Below are positions 18,701 to 31,464 of a stretch of DNA of 64,000 bases, one piece after another; position 1 is the first letter of the stretch, and every line of letters starts with the position of its first letter. Origin of the DNA: Spirodela intermedia. Taxonomy: Eukaryota > Streptophyta > Magnoliopsida > Alismatales > Araceae. Location: contig LR746264.1 in NCBI GenBank assembly GCA_902729315.2, forward strand, positions 9,517,878 to 9,581,877. The letters run 5' to 3'. Under the pieces are notes generated by a model. It saw nothing but the letters and a program-made list of their open reading frames with translations, did no database searches and had not been told where the DNA came from. Made by a program: the position numbers and the translations under genes.

Positions 18701-21700
18701 TGTCTCAGAGCTTCACATGTGAAATTCTATTGTGAGGTTTAAGCCAGTGATACAATGATGTTATTTTGCATTGGAATTGCCCAGAAGCTTTTAATCTTGA
18801 AGGATTTTTGGCCTAAGGCGTATGCAAACAACTTTATGCAGTATGCATGGTTAACATTTATGGCAGGTATGCAACTGTCATGGCAAAAAGAGGTCCATAT
18901 GGAATCCTTTGCGGTTGTGAAATGAATGGCATTGGCTGGAAATGGGAGCATAGATCGCTCCCTTTCTGATGTGTCGTTTATTTTAAATTAAAATGGGCCC
19001 AGGCTTGGATGGAATATTTGAAAATTCAGTTTTGTTAGATAACCTTTATTTTCTGAACAGTTTATCTGATGTGGCTTCTTGTAGTTTTCGAGATTTCAAG
19101 TGGATCATAAAACATCCAAAAATCCTTTCTCATTTTCAGAAACTTTTTTGAAAAATTGTAATGCGGGTGGAGCTGTGGGAGAGGAAAGGAGGAAGAAGAA
19201 GAAGAACTTAGCCTAATTGATGTTGGTCTATGTTGTGCTATAGCATCTAGACGTTGAAACCTTACTGATTACGATGTTATCTGGCTCAAATGTCGGCCAC
19301 TTTAATATGCCCTTACACTTCCCTTTTGTTCTTCATTTTCTTTTTCCTTTGCCTTTGATGGTGACGGTAGTATCCATTAAACATTTCCCCCTTGGTGGTT
19401 GACCTGTGAACTTTGGAGTGTGGCAGTGGCTTCGGATAGTTAAGGCAATTGGGTCTCTGTTGACAACTACAGTAAATGTTGAACGCTGTTAAACATTTAT
19501 AGTTACATATTCTTGGACATAAAAATGTATTCTTTTGATAGAAGTTTAAAGGAAAGATAGATTCATTAAGGTACTCTGCTCGGACAAAGACCTGTTGTTT
19601 GCCAACTCAATTTGCGGCTACTAATGGTTGGTATTGCCACCATTCACTCTCTTACAGAAGATGGTGTTTTGAACCCCTGTCCTTGACCTAATCTCAGTCT
19701 ATTGATCGTGTGGTTCGCAAAGTGAAGTAATTGACCTTCTGATGATTTAAAGTATGACATCAGAAGAACGCCCAATGACCAGGTCCAGTGTGAAGGATGC
19801 CCCTCCCTATGATTCCTCGCGGATGAGGCTACATTGGTGGTTATGTCATTCGTACTTCGGATCTCCACGATGTCTACACTTTCTGCAGAGCCTCTCTTGA
19901 AATCGGCTTGCTGCCAATGCCGCTGCAGAGCCTACCTCCTGGGACGGTGCGACTGAATAACATTTACTGTGGCAATTGCTGGGCCAAAGCTATTGTCTAT
20001 TTTGCTTGTATGGACCGGTACATCTGACTCTCCTAAATTTCACGTAGAAGACGTCTGTGCTGCACCCATATGTAACCGCACTCTGATTTTTCTGATAAGC
20101 AGAAATATCTGGCGTTAGCATTCCAAAAACTTCAGTTCATAATGCCATGGGTGATGTGGGCGATTTGTGACATTAATGGGGAAGATGGTGAAAAGGAGCT
20201 TTAGTGGGGAATAACTTTGAGATCGCAGCGGACAAGAAGAAAAGTAAGCTCTAAAAAATGACTTCATAAATGAGCCCCATCCAAGGAGAGGAAGTTTTAT
20301 GGGAACGAACCCCACTGTTAGGTGTTTGAGCAGTATTTCAATGATCTGGTGAGTGTGGCGCCCCAAATAGTATGAAACTGATGCATGGTCTTGAATAGGT
20401 CTGAGGATTCATAAGGGTATCGTTGAAATTCTAAAGGATTTTAACAGTTTCTCAAGGTTTTTTCATTATTGTGACTAGGATAGGATACGTGGGGTTTAGT
20501 TTTTGTGGGAAAGTATTAGAGAAATCAGCATCCTATTTGGATGCTATTTTTATAAGTTATTTTCAATAATTGCATACAGGGAAATTCAAATGAAGCTTCT
20601 GTGGTACCCTGTTTGTTCTTTCTTTTTTGTCTTGGAGAGAAATTATGTGGAAATATAGCTATCAACCAGCTATATTGTGTGGATCAGAATGCTGGACTGC
20701 TAAGACAAAGTCCTTTGAGCCAGGTGACATTGCTGAACTACTGAGTTATAATGGGCGTGTTACTATGAGAAAAGACTGCATGGGATGGTAGGTAGGGATA
20801 TGATGGAAGTTTCAATAATAGAGGTAGTTTAATTTGTGACGGTTTAGATGAAGACAACTAGGAGGATGGTTGTACTCACCGCCGTTTCTCAGGGTGTCCC
20901 TGAAGGAATATGAGGCCAATAGAGGTCGAGTGGAACCACTGAGAAAACGTATAGAACTACACATATTATTATGAATGAGGTAAGATGGTAGGATTGCAAT
21001 CAAAGTCTACTTCCTCAACCTTGTTGGCATTTGGTAGTCGACGATGATAAAAGCCAATCCAGATTCGACTTAAATTGTGTAATTATCTTTTTATAGAAGC
21101 AATTTGACTTTTTGGATCTAATTCTTTTGTTGTTGAAACTTCTTACATGACATGGGTGTGGTTTTCTCTTTTCTTGTTGACATTATTTTTTATCCTATTT
21201 TCTTCTTCAAATTTCCCTAAGTTTTTAATTATATGTAATTTTTTATTTTGAATCTATGGCTTATCCTCAGGTAAAAAGGGAGGAATTGCTTCAGTTTGCT
21301 CAAGGTGCCATTGCAGGACTGAAATTAAATGCAGACCTTGGAAGGTTGTTGAAAAAACTTATGTTTATTTTGCTCAGTTTTGAGATTCAAATATATGACT
21401 TCTGCTAATATGAAAATCATGAAAATTTTTTGTTGGTTATTTAATATTTTATCTGAAAATTATTCAGCAAAATGAAAAGAGATGTCCATTGCTTTGTTCT
21501 GAAAAATAAGGGAACAAACAGAATATGGAGTCCTTTGAATTTTTTCTTACGTTGAATTTTGTGATTATTTTTTATGTGTGATGGCAATATTTTGAGAAAC
21601 TTATTTTTAATAAGATTTTACATCCTCTTATAATATTATCCTAAATTTTATCCGATAACCGAATTATAACGGGATATCTCTCCTTCCAGATCTCTACACC

Positions 21701-24700
21701 TTTTTATCTATCGTTGGAAGGTACTGACTTTTTATGCAATATTCTTCTTGATTGCAGAATAGATGCAGAAGCTTCAGCACTTCGGCAGAGGGTTGATGGA
21801 TTGGAAGTTCAGCAAGTAGATTCAACTGATGATCAGTTCAGAACGTCTGAAAAGACAAATTTAATAGATATAGAGGTAAACTAGATGATAACTTGCACAA
21901 CCATAACATGTCTTTTAAATACGGTGCCATAGATTGAGTCTCCCACAATTCAAATCCTTTACTTTGTCTCGTAAGTTTGTTCATTAACTTCTGTCTGTCT
22001 TTTGGGCATTTATTTCACGTGCACATAATGTTTGAAATTCTGCTTTTTAATAATTTCCTCCATCTTCAATCTGAGAAAAAAACTATTCCCCTTTCTCACT
22101 AGGCCCTGCTTTATCTACTCTTATCACTATAGTTATGTCTCGATATTTGCTTAGGTCATTTTTTGTAACTAGAAACTGCTTGGCATTTTGAGATACAACG
22201 GATCTTCTTGAGAAGGAGCTTGGTTTGAGCTGTTGACCCCGGGTATCAAATTGCCTTAAGATGTTGGATAGCTTACTGTCACTTACTCTAAAAGGCTGTT
22301 GGAGATAAATATTAGCCATGCAATTATCTATGAGGGCATGACTTCAGTTGATGATTTTGCTTATTATTCCATGGCGATATTTATGAGACTCGGATGTTTA
22401 TAATAACACGTGTACCAAGAAATGTGTCAGTTGTCTTTATAGTAAGAAAGAAAAACTGTTAACGTTTTGTGGCATATAAGTTACTCAAATAAGCACAGGA
22501 TTTTTATGAGGGTTCGTGAGAAATTTTAAAGTTTTACAGGCACATAAACGCTGTAGATTGAGATAAGGACGAATATGTTGAGAAATCTTCTACCTTACTA
22601 ATTACCCAGTAATTTATGTCTAAGGGACAGTCCTCATTGTATGCTGGTTTCAGAATCTCAATTCGTTTAATTGATTCTTCTTTCATTGTATTCTTAGGTT
22701 TTGAATGAAGCACTTGCAGAAGTTCGGTTATGTTCCAGATTGGAGGGCCTCTTGCTGAAGAAAAAATCTATAAACAGCGGAGATACTGTTGAGATCCATT
22801 CTCAGAAGGCAAGCATATCTCACCTCTTTTCTCTTAAACTTTCTGAAATTCATATAAATATGAAAATCCTTAATTTTCACTCTGTTCTCTTGTCTATTCA
22901 TGTGATTGCCTACTGGTCACTGGTCGGGTGCGCCTGTTGTTTAGAAATTTTCTCTCTTGAAAGGTGGTAGTGCAGCCCAATGTTAAATGGAGAAAGATCC
23001 AAGTGTTAGTACCTTAGAGGCACACAATTTATTCAATAACAGTATTTGCCGCATACTTATAATCATGTATCTGATATTGCTATAAAGTGAGCTGCGTTCT
23101 TAAAAATAAAACCCTTATACTTTCCGGTGTATAGACATAAAAAGGAATATCTTAACCAATGCTTGTCTGATCGGATCCACTACTTTTGCTGGTATCTTTT
23201 GCATATTTTAATTTAAGTCTGTAAATTGCAGCATTTGCTTTGGTTCCCACTTTCTTTTCTTCATTGACGTGATGAAGATGACTGATAGTATTTACATTCA
23301 TATAAATTATCAGAGATGGATTGGATTGGGATAATTATGGTAGATACCTTTTTCTGACATCATATTAACTTTGATAGTTAAAATCAATACGACCATAGAT
23401 GGGATTTGGTGAAATGTACACTATCCATATTATTGATGGGTTCGGTTAAGTGTAGCATATTATAAAGGAAAAACGAATTAACTGACACGCACCATTCCAG
23501 AGAAACCTCCTGTCAACTTCCTATGAAAACTTATAAACTTCATATAAAGAAAGTGAATGACACACTTTACACATCACAGGCAGGTTGGATGTGCTCCTTT
23601 CTTTATGGAAAGCCTTGCATTTCCATGATAACATTCCCTTATTGGTCTCCCTGGGGATTAAAAAAGTTACAACTGGGATGATTGTTATACTGTGACATTT
23701 TTTACTACCATTCAGTCTATTCTTAGCCTTATTTCTAGCAATAAGCAGGGTAAGCTTTAGTGCTTAATTTATTGAATTACCGTACGTTTCTACGCATATT
23801 TTTATCAAATTCCAATAAAAATAAATACAACGATATTTTTATGAAGAAAGAATTTCGCTCCTATCTTCCCATGAAAAATGATCTACCCATTATTATGGTG
23901 GCCATTTTTCAACACACTGGCCGTTTGAGGGCTAGTCAGTCAAGCAATTTTGACTGTATGCTGAATCAATAGAGCACAGTTAACGTCTCTGCACTGTTGC
24001 AAACCCCATCATCAAATGAGAGCGATTAGGTGGAGCTGGCAGTATAATTTTTTATGCTTCATTATAGTCTATTTGAAAGACATCATTCTGAGAATTCACA
24101 ACGATTAATGTTTTTTTGTGAGGATCTGAATTCACAAAGGGAGCGCCTTTAATATTTTGCATCTTTGACCAAATTTAATTCAGGTTGATAAGCTGAAAGT
24201 TCTGGCGGAATCTCTTGCAAACTCCTCAGTGAAGGCAGAAAAGCGCATAGCAGAACACAGGTACGATACAGTAGTTTTATATCTCATATATTTTCCTTGT
24301 AATGCTTATGGGAGGGACTTCTTTTGGTCGAGGAATTCCTTTTTGCCGTGAGATTATGTCCTAGCAAATAACATGAGATAACAATACACATAAAAATAGT
24401 GGGGTGACAGCGTATCAAGGCATGACATGAGTGACATTAATGACAGATACCCTGCAGTTACCTAAAAAGAGGATCCTGAGAGAGATTGCAACTCTCTTTT
24501 CTTGCTTCTTCATCGTTTCCCTCCCTTTGTCTGTCAGTGACGCCAGCTCTTCTATCTTTACCCTCCCTCCGATTTTCCTTTTCAACTCTCTCCCTCAACT
24601 CTCTCTCACTTTGTCCCCCTATGCGACTCCCCCATCCCTCTGCACACTCTCCTTCCTCCTGCACGGATAATTATGTATCCATGTCCATTCATTTATGTAC

Positions 24701-27700
24701 TTACGATTTTTTGCCCGTGTTTACATGCCTATCCATTTCCAAATATCCATGGACATGAATGCACATACGCTCACAGATTACCTATAAACTTAACCTTTTC
24801 AGGCACGTGTGTAGGATAAATATTCAGAGATTCCTCACATTGTTCACAATGGTTGTCAACGATGACAATCAAACCCGCCAAGGAACAATTATTTAAATAG
24901 CCCTTGTGTGGTTTTGGAGGAAGATAAGCAATGTTTGTACGTGTGACAGTATAGTTAATACATGGGAACATTTTGGCATATGGTCGTGAGCTTGTCTTGC
25001 CGGATGTTTGTTCAGTCTCCTGCATGGCCACTCAAATGCTTAACAAGCATGGCTACAATTCAAGACTCAGCATGGCTAGGAGAGATCCACCTATCTCGTG
25101 CTATAGAAATGTCATCACTTCCCTTTCCCTACTGTGAAGTGCAGACATATTAAAAAGTACACTAAATCACAGACTCTTTGACTTCGAATCGTAGGTTTCT
25201 GTCTTTACAGACGTCACTTTCATTGAAATATCACTTTTCCTTTTCTTTTTCCTTTCTTTTCATCAGCTAACACTTTTCTACAATCTTTTTTTGTGTTTGG
25301 AAACAGAACTCAGAAGGAAGAAGCACTCAACTTTCGTGTCACCAAAGCAAATGACGTGAGCGAGATTGAGAAGGTATGCTACTGGTAGAGCAACAGATAC
25401 GAATATATAAAGTAACAATTACCTGTTTTGGCAACATGAGCATGAGAAATGGTTGAGATTTTAAGCAGCTTGCAAATTCTTTCGAGTATGCGTCTTGAGG
25501 CTACAACTTTTGTGCGAAGACCACATGGTTAGAAAAAGTATGGTGGGGGTAATAAATTGTTTGCCATTCTCTTACCTTTTACCGGGCATATTTTGATACA
25601 CTGTTTTGTAACAACTGTTTTTTCCTTCTGGTACTTTCATAAAACAAGAAATTGATCATCGAGAAAAATAATAGACCCTTTGAATTTATACCCTTTGTAC
25701 TCGTCGCAACCATTGGTTATGAGGGTCGCAGTGGTGTTGTTAAATGGTTTTCTGAAATTTTTTATTGTGCACAGCACTGCATTTGTGTCATGCATGGGAT
25801 TTACTGGCGCAGACCGTTCTGTAAGGGTGAAAACGGTTGTTTCACTTATCTGAGTCATTTTCTTGACTCCGTAAGGGTTTTCTGAAGTCATTTTTGCAAA
25901 CTTTGTAAGTTGGTATCTTTAAGAAAAATGGATAAACAGATGAAATGGTTTGTTCGGTGACAGTTATGAGTAAAATCAGCCAAGTCGTGGAATGAAAGAC
26001 ATTTATCTCTTTGTAAATCACCAGTTTCTGTTGACAGTAGCTGTGTTTATAAAAGTAAATTTGAAGTTTCTTGATAATAAATAATACCATAAGTCATCCG
26101 CATTGCTAAAATAATGTGGGTGGATCCTTGTCCGCTCTGTTTATCTTCACATTCTTTTTTTCTTTTTTCTGGATTGACAAATTGAAATGTGGCTTGCTGT
26201 CTATACTTTTAATCATTCCTTTGACCTTTCACTGATTGGAAAAAAAAAAAAAGGAGAGGGAAAGAGTTTGACACAGCCAAAAAAAGTTTTGTAGGCACGA
26301 GAGTTGTTTTTCCTGTTTCATTTATGCTGTCTGTTTCGAAGGCACTCCACATTTCTTTTTCAATCAGTGAATGTCATCGTCCTTACAACTGAGAAATGTT
26401 CTGTTAATTTTCAGAACCGTATGCTGACCATTCTCACTTGAAAATCAGAGCTTGTTGTGTAGATTCAAGTTGAGAGAGGAGTAGTGTCTCTTTATGGGCC
26501 TTCACCTTTAGTATTCATTTGAAAACAAGTTTTTTTTTGTGCCGCATGCTGCGGACTGTTATTTGGTGATATCCCTCTACATAATTTGCATTTGTGATGC
26601 AAGTAATATCGTCTACCCTTATTCCTGTGCAGATGCGATTCATCCCCGTGGACCATTCATTGTTTTGTGGTTATTGATGGGTTATGTTTTTCGTATATTG
26701 TAGGATCTTACAGCAGAAATTACCACACTGGAAAAGCAAAGAGAGGAAATCGAGGCTGAGTTGAAGAAGGTATAAATTCCCGAATCAGAAATTGTGCAAA
26801 ATAATATTCTCATCAATGGTCTTCAGTTAACATCTGAATCACAGCAAATTTGAATACTATCAAGTTTTTTTACTTCATACAGGTAATGAAGTTCATATTT
26901 TCTATTTCAAGCTAAATTAAGCTCAGAAACCGGTTTTGTCATACTCCATTCAAAATTGGCATGTGTAATGCTGCCGAAGGGGAAGGCAACCTTATTTTAA
27001 TCTAAGTTTAGCAATGGTTATTCATGTTAGTTTATATATATATATATACACATGCACCCTCAATTATGGTGGGCACATCTACTTGAGGAATTTTAATGCT
27101 ACATGATGTTTACAGTTTCCTTGAGGAATTGGTTGAGATGTCTGAGGCATTCAATAAAAAATATATCATTTCTGCGAATTGGCAGACTTAATAATATCTT
27201 TTTATTACAGTTTGGACAGTGTGAAGCAGCTAATGTTCTTTTCTTAGAAAACTTTGGGGAAAGTCAGAGGTGTTCTAGTTTTGTGGACATTCAGAGGAGA
27301 TCATAAATGTGGTCACGTATGGCTCAATTAGCGAAGTGCACTTTGATGGCAGAGGCTAATTGTCCTATTTCAAGAGAGTTGCTTTTTCTGTTGCATAGGC
27401 TTTATGGATGTAAAGTTTCCAATTTCCACTCTAGTTGCAGCTGGAATTATTAGGATCATAGTCAGTGTGAGAGATGCTTCTTTTAATTAAGTGTGTTTTG
27501 CTAAAATCATGAACGTTACTAAGCCATGTCTTTTTGAAATTCACTTTTAAATGCCTCATACATCCACCATAGTGCATGAGTTGGTATTTTATGTAGAAGT
27601 TACCATCAAGCTGTCAAATATCACATCAGATGGGTGAGATCCATTGAAATTCTTCTTGCAACATAAGATAGGAATAGGAATTCTTTCTCAACTGATAATT

Positions 27701-30700
27701 TTGTTCACGAGTCACTTGCAGGTGACTGGTGTTCAATGTCAACTTATAACACAATTTATACTACAGAAGGGGAGAGAGATTTCTTTTTGTTTCTCACTGC
27801 ACTGCTTCTTTCATTGCACGTTTGGCCTATTTTTTTTTTTGCTATATCTGTATGTAACGATATGAAGTGAATCTTGACTTCCTGTGGTACGCTTGTGATT
27901 CTGGTAGTATGCTTTCGAAATGATATATCTGCTATTGTGGCTATGGTCGTCTATGCTTCTTCACTGTGAGATTGCATGTGCAGGTGAATCTCTCTCTAAC
28001 AGCAGCACGTGCACGTCTGAACAAGATGAAAGAAGAAAGGGACCAATTTGATGAAGCAAGCAATCAGATTGTCACGCACTTTAAGTCAAAGGTGTACTGC
28101 CTTACCTGGAATAATACATGGAAAAAGGAAATGAAAATTCTGAGATTTTAGTTGTTTGATTAAAACATTAATTCTGTCGTATCCTTTTCTTTTCTCTTCT
28201 GCTGTTAGGAGGATGAACTTTCAAGATCCATAGCTTCATGTAAAGTAGAAGCAGAGGTTGTTCAAACCTGGATCAATTTTTTGGAAGATACCTGGACTCT
28301 CCAGTCGTCTTACAGTGAACAGAAGGATAAGCAGATCAAGTACCCTATTTTTTTCCTCTTTTCTATTAAAAAAACCAGTGATGCTCTTTTTGTCTATGAC
28401 AATCTTTAAAGCCATGACAGCGATTTCCAATCATTTTAACTTGTTTTTCCGTTTAATGCAAATCAATTGAATTTCTTTTTGTCTGCTTGTCTGTTTTTCT
28501 CCATACTGCAGTGACGAGCTAGAGAAATACGGACATTATTTCGTGCAGCTGGTGGGCCGTTATCTTTTGACATTCAAGGTACTGTTTAGAATGAATTGGC
28601 CGAAAATTTAGATTTTTTGAATGTTAGTCTATTAAAGATTGTCATGGATAAGTGTCTCATTCCCATTTTCATTGTACTTTCATTATTTATATAGGAAGAA
28701 CTAGATTCTTCATTCATTCGTATCAAGATTCTAGTGGATAATCTGAAGAATTTTAGTGAAAGGTATGGTCATTTTTTGCTCTATGTGTTAAGTACAGTAG
28801 AGGTTTTTGACTACTTTTTCGTTGACCGAAGATCTTGTTTCACACTTGCTTTCCAGGTCAGAAACACCGCTTGGTGAGGACGGTAAATTACCAAAAGATT
28901 CAGACCCAAGAAAGCTTCTTGAGGATGAATACTTAGAAACCGAGGAAAAGGTCAATAGAGTTTCTCTATTTTGCTTTAGTATTGTTATTTTCGCGTGTTT
29001 CTCTTGCAATTCCCCCCCTCCCACATTTAGGCTTTCTGAAAATGTGGATTACAAAAGGTTGGATAACAGGTCAATGCCCCCTCTTCCTGGTGTTTGGGAA
29101 CATCGAATCCAGAATCATAAGTCATTTTTGTGTTTGCAAATCGAAATTATCAATCATGAATCTGGATATCTTTTTGGAAGGTGTTTTTCTTTCGGAGAAT
29201 ATAAGGTAAAACGTAATGGAGTTTCCCTGGTCAGAGATGGATGTTATTACCATGAATTGAGGCACTGAGTAGCTGAAATTTTGGATTTGAGAGCTATACT
29301 GGAATATTCCACTTTGCGTTCTGAGGAAGGAAGTTAGAAATTTAGCTTGAACTGACTAGAATTGGAGTTAACTGTTGTTGGATAATTGAGTAAGGTTTTA
29401 AATCTTATTGTCAATGGATACTTCAATATTTCTTCTCATGAACTGAGATGGCATTCTATTAATTACAAAAAAGGCTGTTAAGATAGTTTTAGCCTAAATT
29501 AACAATAATGCTCGGATGGTTTCGAGTATCAGTTTTTCATTAAACTGAACCAATTTGATGGAAAGGTTTGAGCACACGAAGTATCATATGGAATGACTTC
29601 ATCCTATAGAAAAATATGTAGCTAGTCCTTGATAATGGCAGATGTGTCTTTTAACCCTGCTTCCATATTGATTCTTACTTGTGAATAATCTGAGAAACTT
29701 TTCCTCTTGCTTTCAATTATATAAATTGAAGTACATTGAGTATAGTAATCAACAAAGCTCAAAAGATAATTCACTATTATCCATAACTTGGTTTGGAGAC
29801 GATCATAATACAAAAATCAACATGACTATGATGGAGGGAATGAAGTACGGCAATGCTTTGGATTTTGGCGGGCGTACTTTTTAAGATTTTCCAGATTGGT
29901 TTTATTGAACTTAGATGGAAACAAAAGATTTATAGATTTACACATCATCTGCATCATCGCCTAGATTTAAGATATCACAAAGAAGAAAGTCAAACTACTA
30001 ATAGAAAGTAAGTTCACGTAGAATATATGGATACTTCTTCTTGTTTGAAAACCAAGGAGAAGTGGCTGGGTGAGTTGTGACTCTTAAGTGCTATCTTCGT
30101 AGCACCTGACTGCACCTGACTGCACCTGACTTAGTTGGTGGAATGATCATGGTTAATAAATATAATTTTTTTTAAGACAAGTAGTGCTAATGAGTAGCTT
30201 TTTCAGCGATGTGTATCCCGTGCTAAAAGAAGAAGCAGTAGGCCCTGCCATGGGTGTCCCATGTGCTTGTCACTTGTCTGGCATTGGTCCCCTTCATTGA
30301 ATTTATCAAGCTTCCTTTTAGTGTCCGGTTTGTCCCGTTGTGATTTTCTCTGCCATAACGAGTGTATTTTACATTTTTTTTTCTCTTTTCTTATTCTTTA
30401 TTGTTCCATTTTCTTCTAGATTAAAGATAGGGACACGACATGTTCTTTACAAGCCGGATGACTTCTTGACCCCATTAAGTCAAACCCTTGTAAGCAGTAT
30501 GTCCTCTTCACCAGAGATCCTAGGAGGATGGGTCATCCATACCAAGGATTTGACTCCTAGGAACGCCAAATTCTCATCTTGATCTTGCCAAAAAAAGGCT
30601 GCTAAACTCCTCATCCCACTTTTAGTTTGTCGGGCTCTGTGATCACAAGAAGATTCTCATATCTCAATTGATGAATCTCCTCGGTCCATTGTTAGGCTCT

Positions 30701-31464
30701 GGATGCATCTTCCCCCTTAGCATACGTCTCTCTTGGTCTTCTCTCTACATGCATGTTATCACCGTATGGCCATCATTGATGGTAGCGGATCAAAGTTCTG
30801 CCGAGGAAATCAAAATAGTGTGGATATTCTGCTTGTGTTATGTCGGCACTCTTTCTTCCATTTTGGGAAATCTGGCCATTTTTCATTGAAAGCGCAGACC
30901 TTACAGAGGAGGGCTTGACACTGTTGTTGCAGATCATTACTGCCTTCAGTGTTGTGGACAACATGAAAGAGCTGTTCTACACTGAGCAAGCGAACACTTC
31001 CAGGTGAAGCTCCTTTAGAATCTTAAAGCGTGGGAATGCTTCTGTTGCCGCCATGATACGCATTCTGATTTGAAACTGTGCGATGCAGAGGAGATGACAA
31101 CCGGGTCAGAGAGCTCTTCGACGAGATTGAGAGCGTGAGAGCTGAATTCGAGTCCATCGCAAGACCAACCCTCATCCGTGAGGCATCATCACCTGCAGGG
31201 GAGATGACTTCCTCTGGGGAGAAATCTGAGAATCATCAAACCCACCTCCCGCAAACCGTTGCCTCACCCAAATCGAAGCATCCCGAGTCGCCAAAACCGG
31301 GAGCAGGTCCAGCGGAGCAGCTGGACCCAGAAGCAGAGCTTGCAAAGCTGGAGTCCGAGTTCGGAAAGGTCACCAGAGACTTCTCTGCGGAGGAGATCGG
31401 AGGATGGGAATTCGACGAACTCGAACAGGAACTGAAATCCGGGGAGCCCGGTGGAAGTAAGTGA
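9744..31464 (+). CDS. Long coiled-coil golgin/vesicle-tether-like protein (At1g24560-type)
   Basis: Plant-specific cytosolic coiled-coil protein, by family likely Golgi or exocytic vesicle tethering (a VETH-like role is possible; that link is from memory). Exons: 9744-9893, 10817-11029, 11674-11769, 14320-14372, 17150-17246, 21271-21344, 21758-21875, 22698-22808, 24184-24260, 25307-25373, 26704-26769, 27984-28091, 28209-28339, 28512-28578, 28695-28762, 28857-28950, 30933-31003 and 31089-31464. The frame is continuous for 678 aa, the length I recall for the Arabidopsis protein. The N-terminus ([15 protein letters not shown]) and the block with [14 protein letters not shown] are strongly conserved. 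Exons 7-12 encode heptad-like helices rich in E, K, L and A. The last exon is acidic and Pro/Ser-rich and ends with [12 protein letters not shown]. The intron after 22808 starts with GC instead of GT. Three successive introns of 2.5-4.0 kb carry transposon fossils. Confidence 0.88.
11333..11445. repeat. Degenerate tandem duplication with hairpin motif
   Basis: In intron 2 of the golgin-like gene, ATTGGCACG, GGTGGAAGTG and TACTGACGTTG each occur twice within about 110 bases. The first copy has CGTGCC-CATT-GGCACG, a short hairpin. It looks like an imperfect duplication of a roughly 45-60 base unit. Confidence 0.5.
11770..14319 (+). other. Intron 3 of the golgin-like gene (2.55 kb)
   Basis: No exon of the family falls here; exon 3 joins exon 4 in frame. 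The intron holds a 17-base perfect inverted repeat and short direct repeats at 12335-12860, listed separately. The rest is AT-rich and unremarkable. Confidence 0.6.
12335..12810. repeat. 476-bp segment bounded by a 17-base inverted repeat
   Basis: TAGGTCTGATAGGACAA at 12335-12351 is the exact reverse complement of the 17 bases at 12794-12810. Short direct copies lie in and beside the right arm: CATGGGAAG occurs three times (about 12772, 12811 and 12836), and AGTTGCCGTTA occurs at about 12759 and 12844. The layout could be a decayed MITE-like element with nested duplications. No clear target-site duplication was seen. Confidence 0.5.
14373..17149 (+). other. Intron 4 of the golgin-like gene (2.8 kb)
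   Basis: The intron splits a Gly codon between exons 14320-14372 and 17150-17246. Apart from the antisense copia relic at 14850-16070 it is AT-rich and holds nothing I recognise. Open frames on both strands near 16521-16731 match no family. Confidence 0.6.
14850..16070 (-). mobile_element. Internally deleted Ty1/copia retrotransposon relic
   Basis: On the minus strand, 15245-15030 encodes a copia RNase H piece. [10 protein letters not shown] followed by [12 protein letters not shown] matches the family pattern with D-N-Q-S and HERTKHIEIDCH, and upstream residues resemble the W-L-x-L-L-x-D-L-G stretch. At 16046-16062 the minus strand reads CATGATATCAGCGCCA, close to a primer-binding site complementary to initiator tRNA-Met. 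Only about 0.8 kb separates the two, so most of gag-pol is gone. LTR borders could not be defined. It lies antisense in intron 4 of the golgin-like gene. Confidence 0.5.
20115..20366 (-). mobile_element. Ty1/copia integrase-region relic (tentative)
   Basis: The minus-strand frame contains [13 protein letters not shown], then VPIKL, and later [11 protein letters not shown]. In copia integrases the corresponding order is H-x-H-I-V-E-x-x-L-x-L-L, P-x-K-F-W and S-P-x-E-x-L-F. Spacing agrees but identity is low and the catalytic residues are not visible. It cannot be one insertion with the relic at 15 kb, because an exon of the host gene lies between them. Confidence 0.35.
20645..21000 (+). mobile_element. 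LINE (RTE-like) reverse-transcriptase tail relic
   Basis: At 20660-20710 the + strand encodes [17 protein letters not shown], the hallmark of the end of plant RTE/LINE reverse transcriptases (consensus P-A-x-L-Y-G-x-E-C-W). About 30 residues on, VTMRKD echoes the usual G-H-T-R-K-D. Stops and frame changes follow. It sits in sense orientation in intron 5 of the golgin-like gene. Confidence 0.6.
27035..27051. repeat. (TA)n microsatellite
   Basis: Short run of about eight TA units followed by CACA, in the intron after the exon ending at 26769 of the golgin-like gene. Confidence 0.8.
30101..30130. repeat. Triplicated 10-base motif
   Basis: Three head-to-tail copies of NGCACCTGAC occur in the intron 28951-30932 of the golgin-like gene; only the first base of the first unit differs. 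Each unit contains CACCTG, an E-box-type hexamer. The rest of the intron is AT-rich and otherwise unrecognised. Confidence 0.85.

Larger units (their letters stand above)
17247..21270 (+). other. Intron 5 of the golgin-like gene (4.0 kb)
   Basis: This is the longest intron in the window. It contains an antisense copia integrase-like relic at 20115-20366 and a LINE reverse-transcriptase tail at about 20645-21000. A 74-codon minus-strand frame at 19644-19868 has a Gly-Gln-Gly-rich end of the type seen in repetitive DNA but is not assigned. The rest is AT-rich and unremarkable. Confidence 0.6.
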
